Below are positions 1-9,335 of a stretch of DNA of 64,000 nucleotides, piece by piece. The stretch covers positions 1 through 64,000 of the forward strand of contig CAVPOQ010000008.1 in the NCBI GenBank assembly GCA_963707145.1, read 5' to 3'. Source of the stretch: RPQJ01 sp963707145 (GTDB taxonomy: Bacteria > Pseudomonadota > Gammaproteobacteria > Steroidobacterales > Steroidobacteraceae). Made by a program: the position numbers and the translations under genes. Below the pieces are notes generated by a model that had not been told where the DNA came from, did no database searches, and saw nothing but the letters and a program-made list of their open reading frames with translations. Position 1 is the stretch's first letter; every line of letters begins with the position of its first letter.

Positions 1-453
1 CCTCCAGCCAGCCCACCAGGCGCGGTCCCTCCAGGGGCCAGACCTGGACCAGGGCCCCCACCCTGCTCCACCTCCTGGACCCACTTGGCCTTGAGGTCCT
101 TGCGGTCGAGCTTGGGGGCGACGATGAGCAGGACCGTATCCGGGGTCGCCCGGTCGCAGAAGCGGCGCACGGCGGCGCTGCCCTCCTGGCCCAGGGTCGG
201 GGTGCCGATCCGCAACTCGATCAGCCGCCGGCTGGCGAACAGCGACAGGGCGTCGGTGGCGGCGGCCAGGGCAGACCAGTCGAAGGTCGCGTCCTGGTCC
301 AGGACCTCGCGCTCAAACCCCTGGGCCAACGGCGTGCCCGCGGATCTGGCGGGCCGTTTCGCCAAGCTGCCAGGGCTCCTCGCCGCACACCAGATAGACC
401 GGGGCGAGTTGGCGCTTGAGGTGGCCGGCGAGCTGGTCCAGGCGCAGGCGCAT
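1..453 (-). pseudogene. holA: DNA polymerase III subunit delta, N-terminal part, frameshifted and cut by window edge
   Basis: HolA is the clamp-loader delta subunit of the replicative polymerase. An ATG at 453 opens a frame whose first residues (MRLRLDQLAGHLKRQLAPVY) fit the HolA N-terminus, followed by a CGEEPW motif. The frame breaks near 335 and resumes one base out with EREVLDQD and LFASRRLIELRI, then breaks again near 75 before VQVWPLEGPRL. The gene starts 3 bp after the lptE stop, the normal leuS-lptE-holA order of Gammaproteobacteria. The 3' part lies outside the window. The frameshifts match those in lptE and leuS next door and look like sequence error in this segment rather than selection. 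Confidence 0.8.
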
Positions 454-455
454 GG

Positions 456-975
456 TCAGCCCTTGACCAGGGCCGCACGCAGCCGGATCAGCACCCGGTC
501 CGCGGCGTCGTCGATCATGTCCTGGTAGATGAGCTCCCCCTCCAACTGCTTGCCCAGGACCTCGGTGTCCGGGTTGTCGAAGCCGCGCACCAGTTCGATC
601 TCCTGGCGAGGCAGGCGCTCCTTGCCGTCCGGGCCCTGGATGTCTAAGCTGACCCTATAGAAAAGTTCGTAGGACAGGACCTTTCCAGCCCGGTCCACCG
701 CCACCACCCGAGACAAAGCGCGACTCCCCCAAGATACGCAGGATCAGCTTCGCGTCTTCTGGGATTGGCGGCGACACGCACCTGAGTCCCACGCAAGCGG
801 TCGCGGAGCGCCGGGGCACCGGGGACGCAGGCCGCCTGCCTGGATGAAACAGCGGGTTGAGGTCGGGTGGAATCTCCACCTCCCCACGTAGCCTGAAACC
901 ACAGCCTGAGATCACCAGGGCCGCGCCCAGCCAGGCCAGGGCCAAGAGGCGCCCATGGGCCATCGCCCCGATCAT
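456..975 (-). pseudogene. lptE: LPS-assembly lipoprotein LptE, frameshifted
   Basis: LptE is the outer-membrane lipoprotein that plugs the LptD barrel for lipopolysaccharide export. The start overlaps the leuS stop (TGATGA at 973-977). The N-terminus shows a signal peptide with lipobox VISGC, followed by GFRLRGEVEIPPDLNPL, typical of LptE. The frame then shifts at least three times: ALRDRLRGTQVRVAANP, DAKLILRILGE and SRVVAVDRAGKVLSYELFY occur in different frames but in the right order. The C-terminal 86 codons (456-716) are open. Identity is clear from order and motifs; as written the gene cannot make a full protein. Confidence 0.8.
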
Positions 976-1645
976 CAGGCCACCACCACATTCACCAGTT
1001 TGTTCGGGACCACCACCACCTTGCGCACAGTCCCCTCGCCGATGAAACGGCGAACATTCTCGTTGGCCAGGGCGGCGGCCTCGACGGCCTCCCGCCCCGC
1101 GTCCGCCGGGACCTGGACCTCGCCACGGACCTTGCCATTGACCTGGACCACGCATTCGATCTGGTCCTGGCGCAGGGCCTCCAGGTCCACCGCCGGCCAG
1201 CCTCCGGCCAGGATGTCGTCGCCCAGGCCCAGTTCCCGCCACAGATGATGGCTGACGTGGGGGGCGACCGGGGTGAGCAGGCGCAGGACGAGCCGCAGCC
1301 CTCACGCAGCACGGCCAGACCCGCCGGGCTCTCGTCCACAGGGGCCACGGCATTGACCATGGTCATGCAGGCCGAGACGACGGTGTTGAACTGGTGGCGC
1401 TCGTAGTCGTAGAGGGCCTTCTGGAGCGCCCCATGGATCTCCCGCCGGGCGTCCGCAAGCGCTATCGCCGACTCGCGGCGCGCCGTCCCGCCCTCCCCGG
1501 CCTCAGACGCCGGCCGGCCAAGGACGCATCTCGGCTGGCGCGGTAGCGCCAGGCGAGGTTCCACAGGCGCTTCGATGAAGCGTGCGGCCCCCTCCACACC
1601 GTCGTCGTTCCACTCCAGGGACTGGTCCGGGGGCGAGGTGAACAT
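975..1645 (-). pseudogene. leuS: Leucyl-tRNA synthetase, C-terminal part, frameshifted and 5'-truncated
   Basis: LeuS charges tRNA-Leu. Only the anticodon-binding and C-terminal domains are present. In minus orientation they read MFTSPPDQSLEWNDDGVEGA, then HQFNTVVSACMTMVNAV, then DQIECVVQVNGKVRGEVQVP and end NKLVNVVVA. These lie in three frames, with breaks near 1571, around 1500-1530 and near 1303. Codons upstream of the MFTSPP motif do not continue as LeuS: homology stops at about 1645 where a LysR gene begins on the plus strand. The stop overlaps the lptE start. The break inside the gene is most simply an assembly join. Confidence 0.8.
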
Positions 1646-2225
1646 GGTGTACGCGCGCGTGCTGGCGCCCCTGCTCGAGCGCCACCGCGACCGCATCGAG
1701 CTCGACTGCGTCGAAGGGACTATCACCGGGCTACTCGGACGGCTCGCGGCGCACCAACTCGACGCGGTACTGGCGGACCAGCCCATGCCGCCGTATCTGG
1801 CACGCTCGATGCGCGGGCGGCGGCTGCTGAAGTCGGGCCTGAGCCTCGTCGCGGCGCCGCACGTGCGCATGGCGCTGAGCGGGGACTTCCCCGCCTGCCT
1901 CGACGGCGCACCGCTGATCGCCGGGTCCGCCGAATCGCCGCTCAGCATTGCGCTGGATTCCTGGCTCGCCGAGCGCGGACTCACGCCGCGCGTCGTGGCG
2001 CGCTGCGACGACAGTGCGTTGATGAAGGTGTTCGCACAGCGCGGCTTCGGCATTGCCTGCGTGCCGACCGTGATCGAGTCCGACGTCGCCACGCAGTTCG
2101 GGCTGCAACCCGTCGGTCGCGTGCCGGAGCTGAGCGAGCTGCTATACCTGATCCGCCCGGCCGGCCGCCATGTGCATCCGCTGCTCGAGGAGATCGAGGC
2201 GGGCCCCGCCGGTGACGCCCCGTAG
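1641..2225 (+). pseudogene. LysR-family regulator, effector-binding domain only (NhaR-like), 5'-truncated
   Basis: The fragment carries most of a LysR substrate-binding domain and no winged helix-turn-helix. Recognisable stretches are GRLAAHQLDAVLADQPMP, SGLSLVAAPHV, FPACLDGAPLI and DDSALMKVFAQRGFGIACVP. These resemble NhaR, the activator of sodium/proton antiporter genes. The open frame runs upstream to 1575, but residues before about 1645 are antisense to leuS, so the true gene was cut there. The stop is at 2223-2225. It faces the terC gene tail to tail with about 15 bp between them. NhaR subfamily assignment is from resemblance only. Confidence 0.65.
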
Positions 2226-2239
2226 CGCCCAAGTGGCCG

Positions 2240-3232
2240 TCATGAGGGATCGACGACCGCGGGCTGCCCGCGCGTCTTCCACAGCGACACCAGCACGCCA
2301 CCGGCGATCAGGCCAAAGGTCACGCTGAGCGAGATCACCGCCGGAATCTTGCCGGTGATGCCGACGAGGAAGATCTTCGACCCGATGAACACCAGCACCA
2401 GGGCCAGCGCGTACTTCAGGTACTTGAAGCGGTGAATCATCGCCGCCAGCGCGAAGTACAGCGCACGCAGCCCCAGGATGGCGAAGATGTTGCTGGTATA
2501 GACGATGAACGGGTCGGTGGTGATGGCGAAAATCGCCGGTACCGAGTCGACCGCGAAGATCAGATCGACGAACTCGATCAGCACCAGCGCCAGGAACAGC
2601 GGCGTGGCAAAGCGGGCCACCTTGCCGGTGGCGGGGTCGGGCTCGTGCACCCAGAAGGCGTTGCCGCGCAAGCCATCGGTCACTCTCATGTGTCGCTTCA
2701 GAAACTTCAGCAGCGGGTTGTTGGCGATGTCGGGCATGTGGTCGGCGATGATCCACATCTTGATGCCCGTGAAGATCAGGAAGGCACCGAACAAGTAAAG
2801 CACCCAGCTGAACTGGCTGACCAGTGTGGCGCCGAGACCGATCATGATCGCGCGCAGCACGATCACGCCCAGGATGCCCCAGAACAGCACCCGGTGCTGG
2901 TACTGCCGCGGGATCGCGAAGAAGCTGAAGATCAGCGCGATGACGAAGACGTTGTCCATCGACAGCGACTTCTCGATCATGAAGCCGGTGTAGTAGTCCA
3001 TGCCGCTCTGCGCGCCCAGGTACCACCAGACCCAGGCGCCGAAGATCAGCGCGACGCTGATGTAGCCGGCGGACAGCAGCAGGCTTTCGCGCACGCCGAT
3101 CTCGTGATCGTCCTTGTGCAGAACGCCCAGGTCGAAGGCCAGCAACGCGACGACGATGCCGATGAAGGTGAGCCAGACCCAGACGGGCGTGCCCAGGAAG
3201 TCGGCCGCAAAGAACGGGATCAAGGTGTCCAA
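2240..3232 (-). CDS. TerC/Alx-family integral membrane protein
   Basis: TerC-family proteins are polytopic inner-membrane proteins linked to tellurite resistance and, for Alx-like members, manganese export. About 330 residues are predicted with eight or nine hydrophobic segments. Family signatures are ALLAFDLGVLHKDDHEI near the N-terminus, EKSLSMDNVFVIALIF with its acidic membrane residue, and EFVDLIFAVDSVPAIFAIT in the second half. I prefer a TTG start at 3232 giving MDTLIPFF, which fits the usual TerC start. An ATG at 3295 would lengthen the protein but overlaps the upstream gene by 76 bp. Metal specificity cannot be read from sequence. Confidence 0.9.
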   Translation of the reverse strand: MDTLIPFFAADFLGTPVWVWLTFIGIVVALLAFDLGVLHKDDHEIGVRESLLLSAGYISVALIFGAWVWWYLGAQSGMDYYTGFMIEKSLSMDNVFVIALIFSFFAIPRQYQHRVLFWGILGVIVLRAIMIGLGATLVSQFSWVLYLFGAFLIFTGIKMWIIADHMPDIANNPLLKFLKRHMRVTDGLRGNAFWVHEPDPATGKVARFATPLFLALVLIEFVDLIFAVDSVPAIFAITTDPFIVYTSNIFAILGLRALYFALAAMIHRFKYLKYALALVLVFIGSKIFLVGITGKIPAVISLSVTFGLIAGGVLVSLWKTRGQPAVVDPS

Positions 3233-3630
3233 TGGAGGGCCTTGAATGATCGCGTCGACGAGCGGCGGCGCAGTAAGGTGATCAATCGGCTGCACACCAG
3301 GCCCAGGATGACGATCAGGGCGCTACCGACTCCCCAAACCACCCAAACCGCCACCGACAGCCCGCCCGCCAGGGCGGGTGCCTGGTTGAGAGCGGTTTCA
3401 ATGGCCGGACTCAAAGCGGTGAGCACCGAAGAGGATGCGAGAGCGAGTTCCGGTGGAATCCAGGGCGCGAGCCAATCCGGCGCACGCAAGCCCTCGATCG
3501 CCCCTGAACCTTCCGCCAGCACGCCCGCATTCGAGACCGTCCATGCCGCGACCGAGTGGAACGCCCAGGCTGCGAGCGACCAAAGCGCGAGAAGAATGAA
3601 CATCACGGACCAGCTGAGTGCGTAGAACAC
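3220..3630 (-). CDS. Hypothetical membrane protein upstream of terC
   Basis: This 136-residue ORF is not a family I recognise. It opens with a long hydrophobic segment (MFILLALWSLAAWAFHSVAA) and closes with a second one (GLSVAVWVVWGVGSALIVIL) followed by a basic tail. The region between is proline- and alanine-rich and probably extracytoplasmic. It overlaps the preferred TTG start of terC by about 13 bp, so the two would be co-transcribed and translationally coupled. About 217 bp separate it from the divergent AbgT-type gene, where a shared promoter region would lie. Two-helix topology is inferred from hydrophobicity only. Confidence 0.6.
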   Translation of the reverse strand: MFYALSWSVMFILLALWSLAAWAFHSVAAWTVSNAGVLAEGSGAIEGLRAPDWLAPWIPPELALASSSVLTALSPAIETALNQAPALAGGLSVAVWVVWGVGSALIVILGLVCSRLITLLRRRSSTRSFKALHWTP

Positions 3631-3847
3631 GATCGTTTCCTGTCTGTGGAGCGGCGGTGCGGATCATCCGGTCTTTTGAAGTTCGACAAAAGCAGACATA
3701 AATAGAAGAAGACTTCGAGTTTCTCGAAGTGACACCGGATTCCGGACGATTGGCGTGGCTGCGGGCCACGTGTTCGGCCCGTGAATCCGGGACCCTCGTC
3801 GCCACGAACCGCTCCGCTTGGGCCAACGATCACCAGATAACACCCCG

Positions 3848-5572
3848 ATGACCGATCGCTCCCGAACGTCGCTGCTCGACCAGATCGAGCGGCTCGGCAA
3901 CAAGCTGCCCGAGCCGCCGATCCTGTTCTGCTGGCTCGCCTTCTTCGTGGTGCTCGGCTCCGCGCTCGGCGCAGCGGTTGGCTGGAGCGTGCAGCCGCTC
4001 AAGCCGGTCGCGGTGACGGGACCTGAGGGCGTGAGCGTCACGCTCGTCGCGGCCGGTGCGGCGATCGAGCCCCGGAGCCTCCTCACCGCCGAGGGGCTCT
4101 ACTTCATGTTCTCCTCGATGCTGCGCAACTTCGCGACGATGCCGGCGCTGCCGCTGCTGTTTGTATCGATGCTCGGCATCGGTCTGGCCGAGAAGTTCGG
4201 CTTCTTCTCTGCATTGATGCGTCAGCTCGCGTTCTTGACGCCCGCGCGCCTGCTCACGCCCGTGATCGTGTTCCTGGGCGCGAACAGCTCGGTCGCGAGC
4301 GACGCGGGGTACGTGATCCTGCCGCCACTCGCCGCGGCGCTGTACTTCGCAGCGGGAAGGCATCCCGTCGCCGGGCTCGCGGCGGCCTTCTGCGGCGTGG
4401 CGGGCGGCTTCGGCAGCGGCCTGTTCCCGACGGGCGGGGACGGCGTCCTCACTGGATTCGCGCAGGAAGCTGCACACGTCATCGACCCATCCTATTCGGT
4501 GACGATCCTGCACAACTTCTATTTCAAGGTCGTCTCGGCTTTCGTCGTGACCGCCGTCGGCTGGTGGGTGACGGACCGCGTCGTCGAGCCGCGCCTCGCA
4601 CGGTTGCACCCGGGCGACGCGCAGGCGGGCGGTAACGGCGAACTCGCGGACATGACGCTCGCGCCCGCCGAACGTCGCGCGCTCACGTGGTCGCTGGCGA
4701 CGATGGCGGCAGTACTCGCCGTGTTCGCGGCGCTGATCTGGGCGCCGGGCTCGCCGCTGCACGGCCCGGGGCAGCCGACGCTCGCGAACGGACGGGTGCT
4801 GGTGCAGCAACCGGTCGAGGTCGCTCCGGCGGGCACGCCGGCAGCAGAAGGGGCCGCGGTGCTCGCGCGCGAACCGCTCTCGATCGTTGCGGGCGCGGCC
4901 CAGGGGCGGCTGGTCGAGGCGCCGGGGCCGCGCTGGTCGCAGGTCATCGTGCCGATGATCCTGCTGTCGTTCCTGCTGCCCGGCATGGTCTACGGCCGGA
5001 TGACCGGCACGCTCCGGACGCAGGCGGACTTCGTCGCGGCGCTGAACCACGGCATCCGCTCGATCGTGCCGGTGCTGGTGATCCTCTTCTTCCTCGCGCA
5101 GTTCGTGAACTACTTCGCCTACTCGCAGATGGACCGCATGCTTGCCTACGCCGGCGGCTCGCTGCTCTTCGACGCGGCGCTGCCGATCCCGCTGCTGATC
5201 GTGCTGTTCGTCATGGTCGTCGTGCTCGGCGACTTCGCGATGAGCGGCATGCTGTCGAAGTTCGGCGTGCTCGCGCCGATCTTCGTGCCGATGTTCATGA
5301 TCGTCGGCATGAGCCCCGAGCTCACGACGGCGGCCTACCGCATCGGCGACTCCGTGGTGAACATCGTCACGCCGCTCAATTCCTACATGCTCATCGTGCT
5401 CGCCGTGCTGCAGCGGTACCGGCCCGCCGCGGGCCTGGGCACGCTGATCTCGCTCATGGTGCCGTACTCGCTGGCGCTCGGCGTCGCGTGGACCGCGCTG
5501 CTGGTCGTGTGGTACTTCACGGGTCTGCCGCTCGGCCCGACGGCGCCGCTCAACTTCGCGCCGGGCGGCTGA
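3848..5572 (+). CDS. AbgT-family transporter
   Basis: AbgT proteins are inner-membrane transporters first known for p-aminobenzoyl-glutamate uptake; several export sulfonamides. The 574-residue product starts MTDRSRTSLLDQIERLGNKL, and LGNKLPEPPILF is the family opening. Typical internal blocks are FLGANSSVASDAGYVILPPL, FGSGLFPTGGDGVLTGF and NIVTPLNSYMLIVL near the end. Length and multiple hydrophobic segments agree with the family. A GTG-proximal extension to 3818 exists but is not needed. A loop at about 320-370 is richer in alanine and proline than usual. No abgA/abgB hydrolase genes are adjacent, so the substrate is open. Confidence 0.9.
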   Translation: MTDRSRTSLLDQIERLGNKLPEPPILFCWLAFFVVLGSALGAAVGWSVQPLKPVAVTGPEGVSVTLVAAGAAIEPRSLLTAEGLYFMFSSMLRNFATMPALPLLFVSMLGIGLAEKFGFFSALMRQLAFLTPARLLTPVIVFLGANSSVASDAGYVILPPLAAALYFAAGRHPVAGLAAAFCGVAGGFGSGLFPTGGDGVLTGFAQEAAHVIDPSYSVTILHNFYFKVVSAFVVTAVGWWVTDRVVEPRLARLHPGDAQAGGNGELADMTLAPAERRALTWSLATMAAVLAVFAALIWAPGSPLHGPGQPTLANGRVLVQQPVEVAPAGTPAAEGAAVLAREPLSIVAGAAQGRLVEAPGPRWSQVIVPMILLSFLLPGMVYGRMTGTLRTQADFVAALNHGIRSIVPVLVILFFLAQFVNYFAYSQMDRMLAYAGGSLLFDAALPIPLLIVLFVMVVVLGDFAMSGMLSKFGVLAPIFVPMFMIVGMSPELTTAAYRIGDSVVNIVTPLNSYMLIVLAVLQRYRPAAGLGTLISLMVPYSLALGVAWTALLVVWYFTGLPLGPTAPLNFAPGG

Positions 5573-5630
5573 CTGTTGATTTGCACGGAAAACTGATCCG
5601 GGTCTTGCATCGAGAATTGACCCGCCTCAG
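5573..5630 (+). repeat. Possible IS21-type terminal repeat remnant
   Basis: Directly after the AbgT-type gene the sequence has two related blocks, TGATTTGCACGGAAAACTGA and TTGCATCGAGAATTGACCC, about 28 bp apart. Tandem blocks of this form are found at the ends of IS21-family elements as transposase sites. No transposase gene and no opposite end are visible within the next kilobase. The rest of the gap up to 5957 holds nothing I recognise. Confidence 0.35.
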
Positions 5631-5957
5631 TGAGCCGCGGTACGGGCCCGGGTTGGCCTGTATTCCGGCGAACGGTCTTTGAATCTCTTGCTCCACTGAG
5701 CAGGGCGGGCGCGCTTACGCGGGCCAAGAGTGAATGCAATTCCCAATGGAACGCGGGTCAGAGTAAGGCGCAAATCAACACGTTGAACACTGGCCGGCGG
5801 CGGGCCACCGTCCCGCTGCAGGGACCGGCGGTCAGTCCCTGATCGAAAAAAGCTCCTCGGGTGTCATGGCTAGGTCAACCGCAACGGTTCGCTGCCGTGC
5901 TGGCGGCGGTATACCCTGGCGCACCGGCAGACCATCCGTTGAAGGATCGCCAATATC

Positions 5958-6749
5958 ATGCTGCATCGAATTTTCCGCACCACCCAGGTGGGTTGGCTGG
6001 TCACGCTTGCGGGCGTGATGCCGGCGGCTGCGCTTGCGGGCGTGATGCCGGCCGCCGAGCGCGCGCCACCCTCCCCCGCGCTCACGGTCGAACTGGGTGC
6101 CGCCTGGCAGCTGCGCAACACCGCGCGGGTATCAAACGAACCGCCGAACACCCGGTTCAAGATTGACGAACTGACCGGCGACGGTCCGTTTCCGGCCGGA
6201 CGCGTGGTCCTCGACTGGCCGCTGAACGAAAAGCACCTGCTGCGATTCCTCATCGCACCGCTCGGGATCGACGAGACCGGCACAGCTGCGCAGCCCATCG
6301 TGTTCCAAGACACGACGTTCGCGGCCGGCCCGATCAACGTGAAGTACCGTTTCGATTCCTACCGGGCAAGCTATCGCTACGTGTTCTACGAGCGCGAGCG
6401 ATGGACGTGGTCCGGCGGCGCCACGCTGAACATCCGCGATGCCGAGATCCGTCTGCAGCAGGGCGCGCTGAGACGAGTGGAAAAGAACACCGGCGTCGTG
6501 CCCCTGCTGGCGCTCGAGGGCCAGTGGCGCTTTGCACCCGGCTGGTACGGCCTGCTTGACTTCGAGGGACTCGCCGCACCGCAGGGTCGTGCCATCGATG
6601 CGGCGCTGAAGCTTGGCTACGACGTCACGCCGCAGATCACCGTCGCAGGCGGGTACCGCATCCTCGACGGCGGTGCGGACAACGACGATGTGTACACGTT
6701 CGCGCGCTTCGACTCCGCCGTGCTCGGACTCACGTGGAGGTTCCGGTAG
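5958..6749 (+). CDS. Putative outer-membrane beta-barrel protein
   Basis: A 263-residue protein with an N-terminal signal peptide and a mature part of alternating polar and hydrophobic residues that ends in an aromatic-rich strand (LGLTWRFR), the usual signature of an outer-membrane barrel. Blocks such as YRFDSYRASYRYVFYER and LKLGYDVTPQITVAGGYRIL look like successive strands of an eight- to ten-strand barrel. The signal region holds an in-frame 27-bp tandem duplication encoding LAGVMPAAA twice, which lengthens the hydrophobic part. I do not recognise a substrate. It stands alone, with a gap on each side. Confidence 0.7.
   Translation: MLHRIFRTTQVGWLVTLAGVMPAAALAGVMPAAERAPPSPALTVELGAAWQLRNTARVSNEPPNTRFKIDELTGDGPFPAGRVVLDWPLNEKHLLRFLIAPLGIDETGTAAQPIVFQDTTFAAGPINVKYRFDSYRASYRYVFYERERWTWSGGATLNIRDAEIRLQQGALRRVEKNTGVVPLLALEGQWRFAPGWYGLLDFEGLAAPQGRAIDAALKLGYDVTPQITVAGGYRILDGGADNDDVYTFARFDSAVLGLTWRFR
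6005..6058 (+). repeat. 27-bp in-frame tandem duplication in signal peptide
   Basis: Two adjacent copies of a 27-bp unit at 6005-6031 and 6032-6058 differ by one or two bases near their ends. Each encodes LAGVMPAA plus one residue. The duplication adds nine residues to the leader of the barrel protein without changing frame. Confidence 0.85.
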
Positions 6750-6844
6750 ACCTAAACAGGAAGGCTCCCCGTGAGCCGCCTGTAACGCAGCGCCAGTTTA
6801 CGTTCGTCCCCACGCCGACTCTTCTCCGCGGTCGCCGGCGGGCG

Positions 6845-7177
6845 TCATTTCCGTAGTCCGCTCGCCCCATCCCGCGACTCCGCCGAGACAACCTGCTCCG
6901 CGGCTGCCGCCCACGCATCGTCGAGCGCTTCTGTCTGGCGTGCAACCTCTGCCACGGCACCTTGAACCAGCGGGCCATAGAGCAGCAGGTGGGCGTACCT
7001 GTACAAGAGCCCCCAGATCCCGGCCGGGTGCCAGTAGGTACAGAGCTCCACCACCCGGCGGCCGACGCGCCCCCGGATGTTGAACTGCTGCAGGCCCGAG
7101 CCGGGCGCTCGCATCGGCATCGACAGCGTCAGCCGCTCGTTGGGCTTCATGCCGAGCACGCGCCACCCGTCCACCAC
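6845..7177 (-). pseudogene. DUF2867-like C-terminal fragment
   Basis: The 110-residue frame reads DGWRVLGMKPNERLTLSMPM, then GRRVVELCTYWHPAGIWGLL and YAHLLLYGPLVQGAV. This resembles the DUF2867 tail that follows an NAD-binding (SDR, YbjT-type) domain in many proteobacteria, where WHPAG.WGLLYW is a hallmark. The open frame extends only to an in-frame TGA at about 7262, and no Rossmann domain precedes it. The start listed is a GTG chosen for lack of anything better. Most likely this is the surviving 3' end of a longer gene. Its neighbours give no functional clue. Confidence 0.5.
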
Positions 7178-7382
7178 GTCGCCCGCTTGATCGATTGCTG
7201 GGCTCGGGTCTCCAGCGGGGACCTCGAAGGTCCGCTTCTCTGGAGCACGACAGGCCGCTCAGGGTTCTTCCCCGTACATCGTCTGCTCTGGGCGTGCCGG
7301 CAACAGGCTGGTCCTGGCCGCACCAAGACACGTTTCGAGCCGACGAAGGCTGCAGTGACAGCGTTCACGACGTTCTGAGAAA

Positions 7383-7418
7383 AGGAAAAAAGAAGGCGGG
7401 AGGCTCGCGCCACCCGCC
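7383..7418 (-). terminator. Rho-independent terminator
   Basis: On the minus strand a stem of GGCGGG-GGC pairs with GCC-CCCGCC around a four-base loop (7395-7418) and is followed by a T-rich run (TTCTTTTTT). It lies about 40 bp past the stop of the DUF5666-cytochrome gene. Confidence 0.85.
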
Positions 7419-7455
7419 CGAGTCGGACCGGGGGAGGTCCGGGGTTCGTGAAGTC

Positions 7456-9262
7456 CTATGGGTTCGCCGCAGCGATCGCAGCCGCAATGGCCTGCAGCTG
7501 GGCATCGGTCAGCGAGGAGAGGAAGCCCATCCCGCCACGGTTGGCATTGATCGCGCGCCTGAAGTCGGCGGCGTTGCGGCTCGAGGCGGGCATGCGGCTG
7601 ATCGCGTTGATCGCGCTGTGGCACGAGGCGCACTTCGATGCATAGAGCGCGGCCCCGTCGATCGCCGGCGGAGGCGGCGGCGGCGGAGTCACCGGGGGCG
7701 GCGGAGTCACCGGAGGCGGCGGCGTCACCGGGGGCGGCGGAGTCACCGGGGGCGGCGTCACGGCGGAGGCGGCGGAGTGACTGGAGGCGGCGGCGTGCCC
7801 TCGTGCCGTTCGATCTTGGCTTCGTCGGCGATCAGCGACGCTCCGTTCCAGCTGCCGTCCACTTGCACCGTCTGTCCTGCGGCACGCGCGAAGAACGTTT
7901 CGGCGTCGATGCTCGCGTCCCCGTCCTCGAACTCCGTGGCCGGAGTCGTCTCGATGGCGACACCGAGGATGCGCAGGCGCGGCGCCTGCAGTCCGTCGGC
8001 GGGGCCACGCAGCTCGACTTCGTCCTCCGGCTCGTCACGCTCGAGGCGCGTGGCGATCATCCGGCCAGCGGCGGTGGGATCCGGATAGCCCCTGACGTCG
8101 ATCCAGTCGCCGACCTTGAGGTCGTCCAGCGCGAAGAACGGATCGTCGCCCTCCTTGTCCTCCCGGCGCGTCGAGGCATCGACTGCGATGGTGATGCCGA
8201 GCGCGCGGACCGTGCCTGCCGCCAGGTCGACCGACTCGACCGGCGCCGCGAGCGCCACGGACGCGGGTCGCCTGAAAGCGACCTTCGAGGCGACCAGCAC
8301 ACCGGCTGCGTCGATGCGGCCTTCGACCTCGACCTTACGGTCGAGCGCGAGGTCGGCCGGGGTGCCGCCGACGTACACGGTGCTCGACGTCGTCGTCACG
8401 GGCTGTCCGGCGACGCTGAAGTCGCTCGCCGAGACGAAGCGCGTGACGAGGCCCTCGAACTCGGCCTCCCCGCCGGCCGCAGCGCCTGCGCGGCCGTCCT
8501 CCTTCTGCACGCGCGTGGCGCGCAGCGTGCCATCGGCGAGGAAGTCGCGTCCCTTGACCTCGACGAGGTCGCCGTCACGAAGTCCGGCCGATCCGAAATC
8601 CTCGAGGGACGCGGACGCGTGATCGACGATGAGACTGCCGACGCGGAAGCGCCTCGCGGCCGCGTCGAGGTTCGTCACGAGGCCCGTGACCTCGACTTCG
8701 ACCTCCCCCGGCTCGGTCTTCTCGATGCGCGTCGCGCGCGCGCGCCCGTCGGAACCCGAGAACCCGTGCACCTCGATGCGCTGGCCCACGGCGATCCCGC
8801 CGAGCGAACTGCCGGCGATCGAGTCGTCGAACGACGTCTCGTCGTCCACGCGCACGAGCTGTCCCGCGACTGTCACGGTGCCGCTCGCCGCATCGACGGA
8901 CTGCACGGAACCGCGCAGCAGGTGGCGCTCCTCGATGCGGATCGCTCGCGGCTGGCCGCGGTCGTCCGTTTGCGCCTCGAGCCGGATCACCTGGCCGACC
9001 TGCAGCTCCGCAGTCGTGCCCGGCCGGTCGTCGATGCGCACTTCCGTGCCGGTCGTGTCATAGCGCACGCCATTGACGATCACGCTGCCGAAGCCGCTGA
9101 TCGCGCCCGTGACGAACACGGTCTTCTGCGCGCCGCCCGTCGGCGGGGGAGACGGCGCCGGCGTCCCGCCGGAGGAGCCGTCCCGCCACCGCCACCGCCG
9201 CAGGCGGCGACGAGCAGCGAAACCGCTGCCGCCAGCACGTACTTTCGTTCAATCAATTTCAT
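7456..9262 (-). CDS. DUF5666 lipoprotein fused to a C-terminal cytochrome c domain (two frameshifts)
   Basis: Read across two single-base breaks, this is one gene. From 9262 the lipoprotein leader MKLIERKYVLAAAVSLLVAAC runs into a glycine tract. The frame slips near 9178 and resumes as FVTGAISGFGSVIVNGVRYD, followed by about five DUF5666 units (beta-rich, each with VTGFV/VRVDDETS-like blocks). A proline-rich linker of repeated PPPVT follows. A second slip near 7760, inside that repeat, leads to a class I haem site (CASCH) and MPASSRNAADFRRAI. Both breaks lie in low-complexity sequence. The protein would be anchored and exported. DUF5666 function is unknown; the haem domain suggests electron transfer or redox sensing. 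Confidence 0.7.
7675..7800 (-). repeat. 18-bp tandem repeat encoding the PPPVT linker
   Basis: On the plus strand, units of GTCACCGGGGGCGGCGGA and close variants repeat about six times. One unit is shortened and one (near 7760) lacks a single base, which causes the frame break between the DUF5666 and cytochrome parts. Such short GC repeats are prone to slippage in replication and in sequencing. Confidence 0.8.
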
Positions 9263-9335
9263 CTCACACCTCTGTTGTAGCCCGGTACTGATCGGTTCGG
9301 GCGCGAGTCGCGCCCGCCATACCCCGGATTCCCGG

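Noticed and set aside
2432..3625. 397-codon plus-strand ORF
   Set aside because: It runs antisense to terC and the upstream membrane-protein gene. Its translation is rich in Gln, Glu and His and shows no family pattern, while the minus strand has clear TerC motifs.
7675..7800. Possible CRISPR-like array
   Set aside because: It is a simple 18-bp tandem repeat coding PPPVT without spacers.
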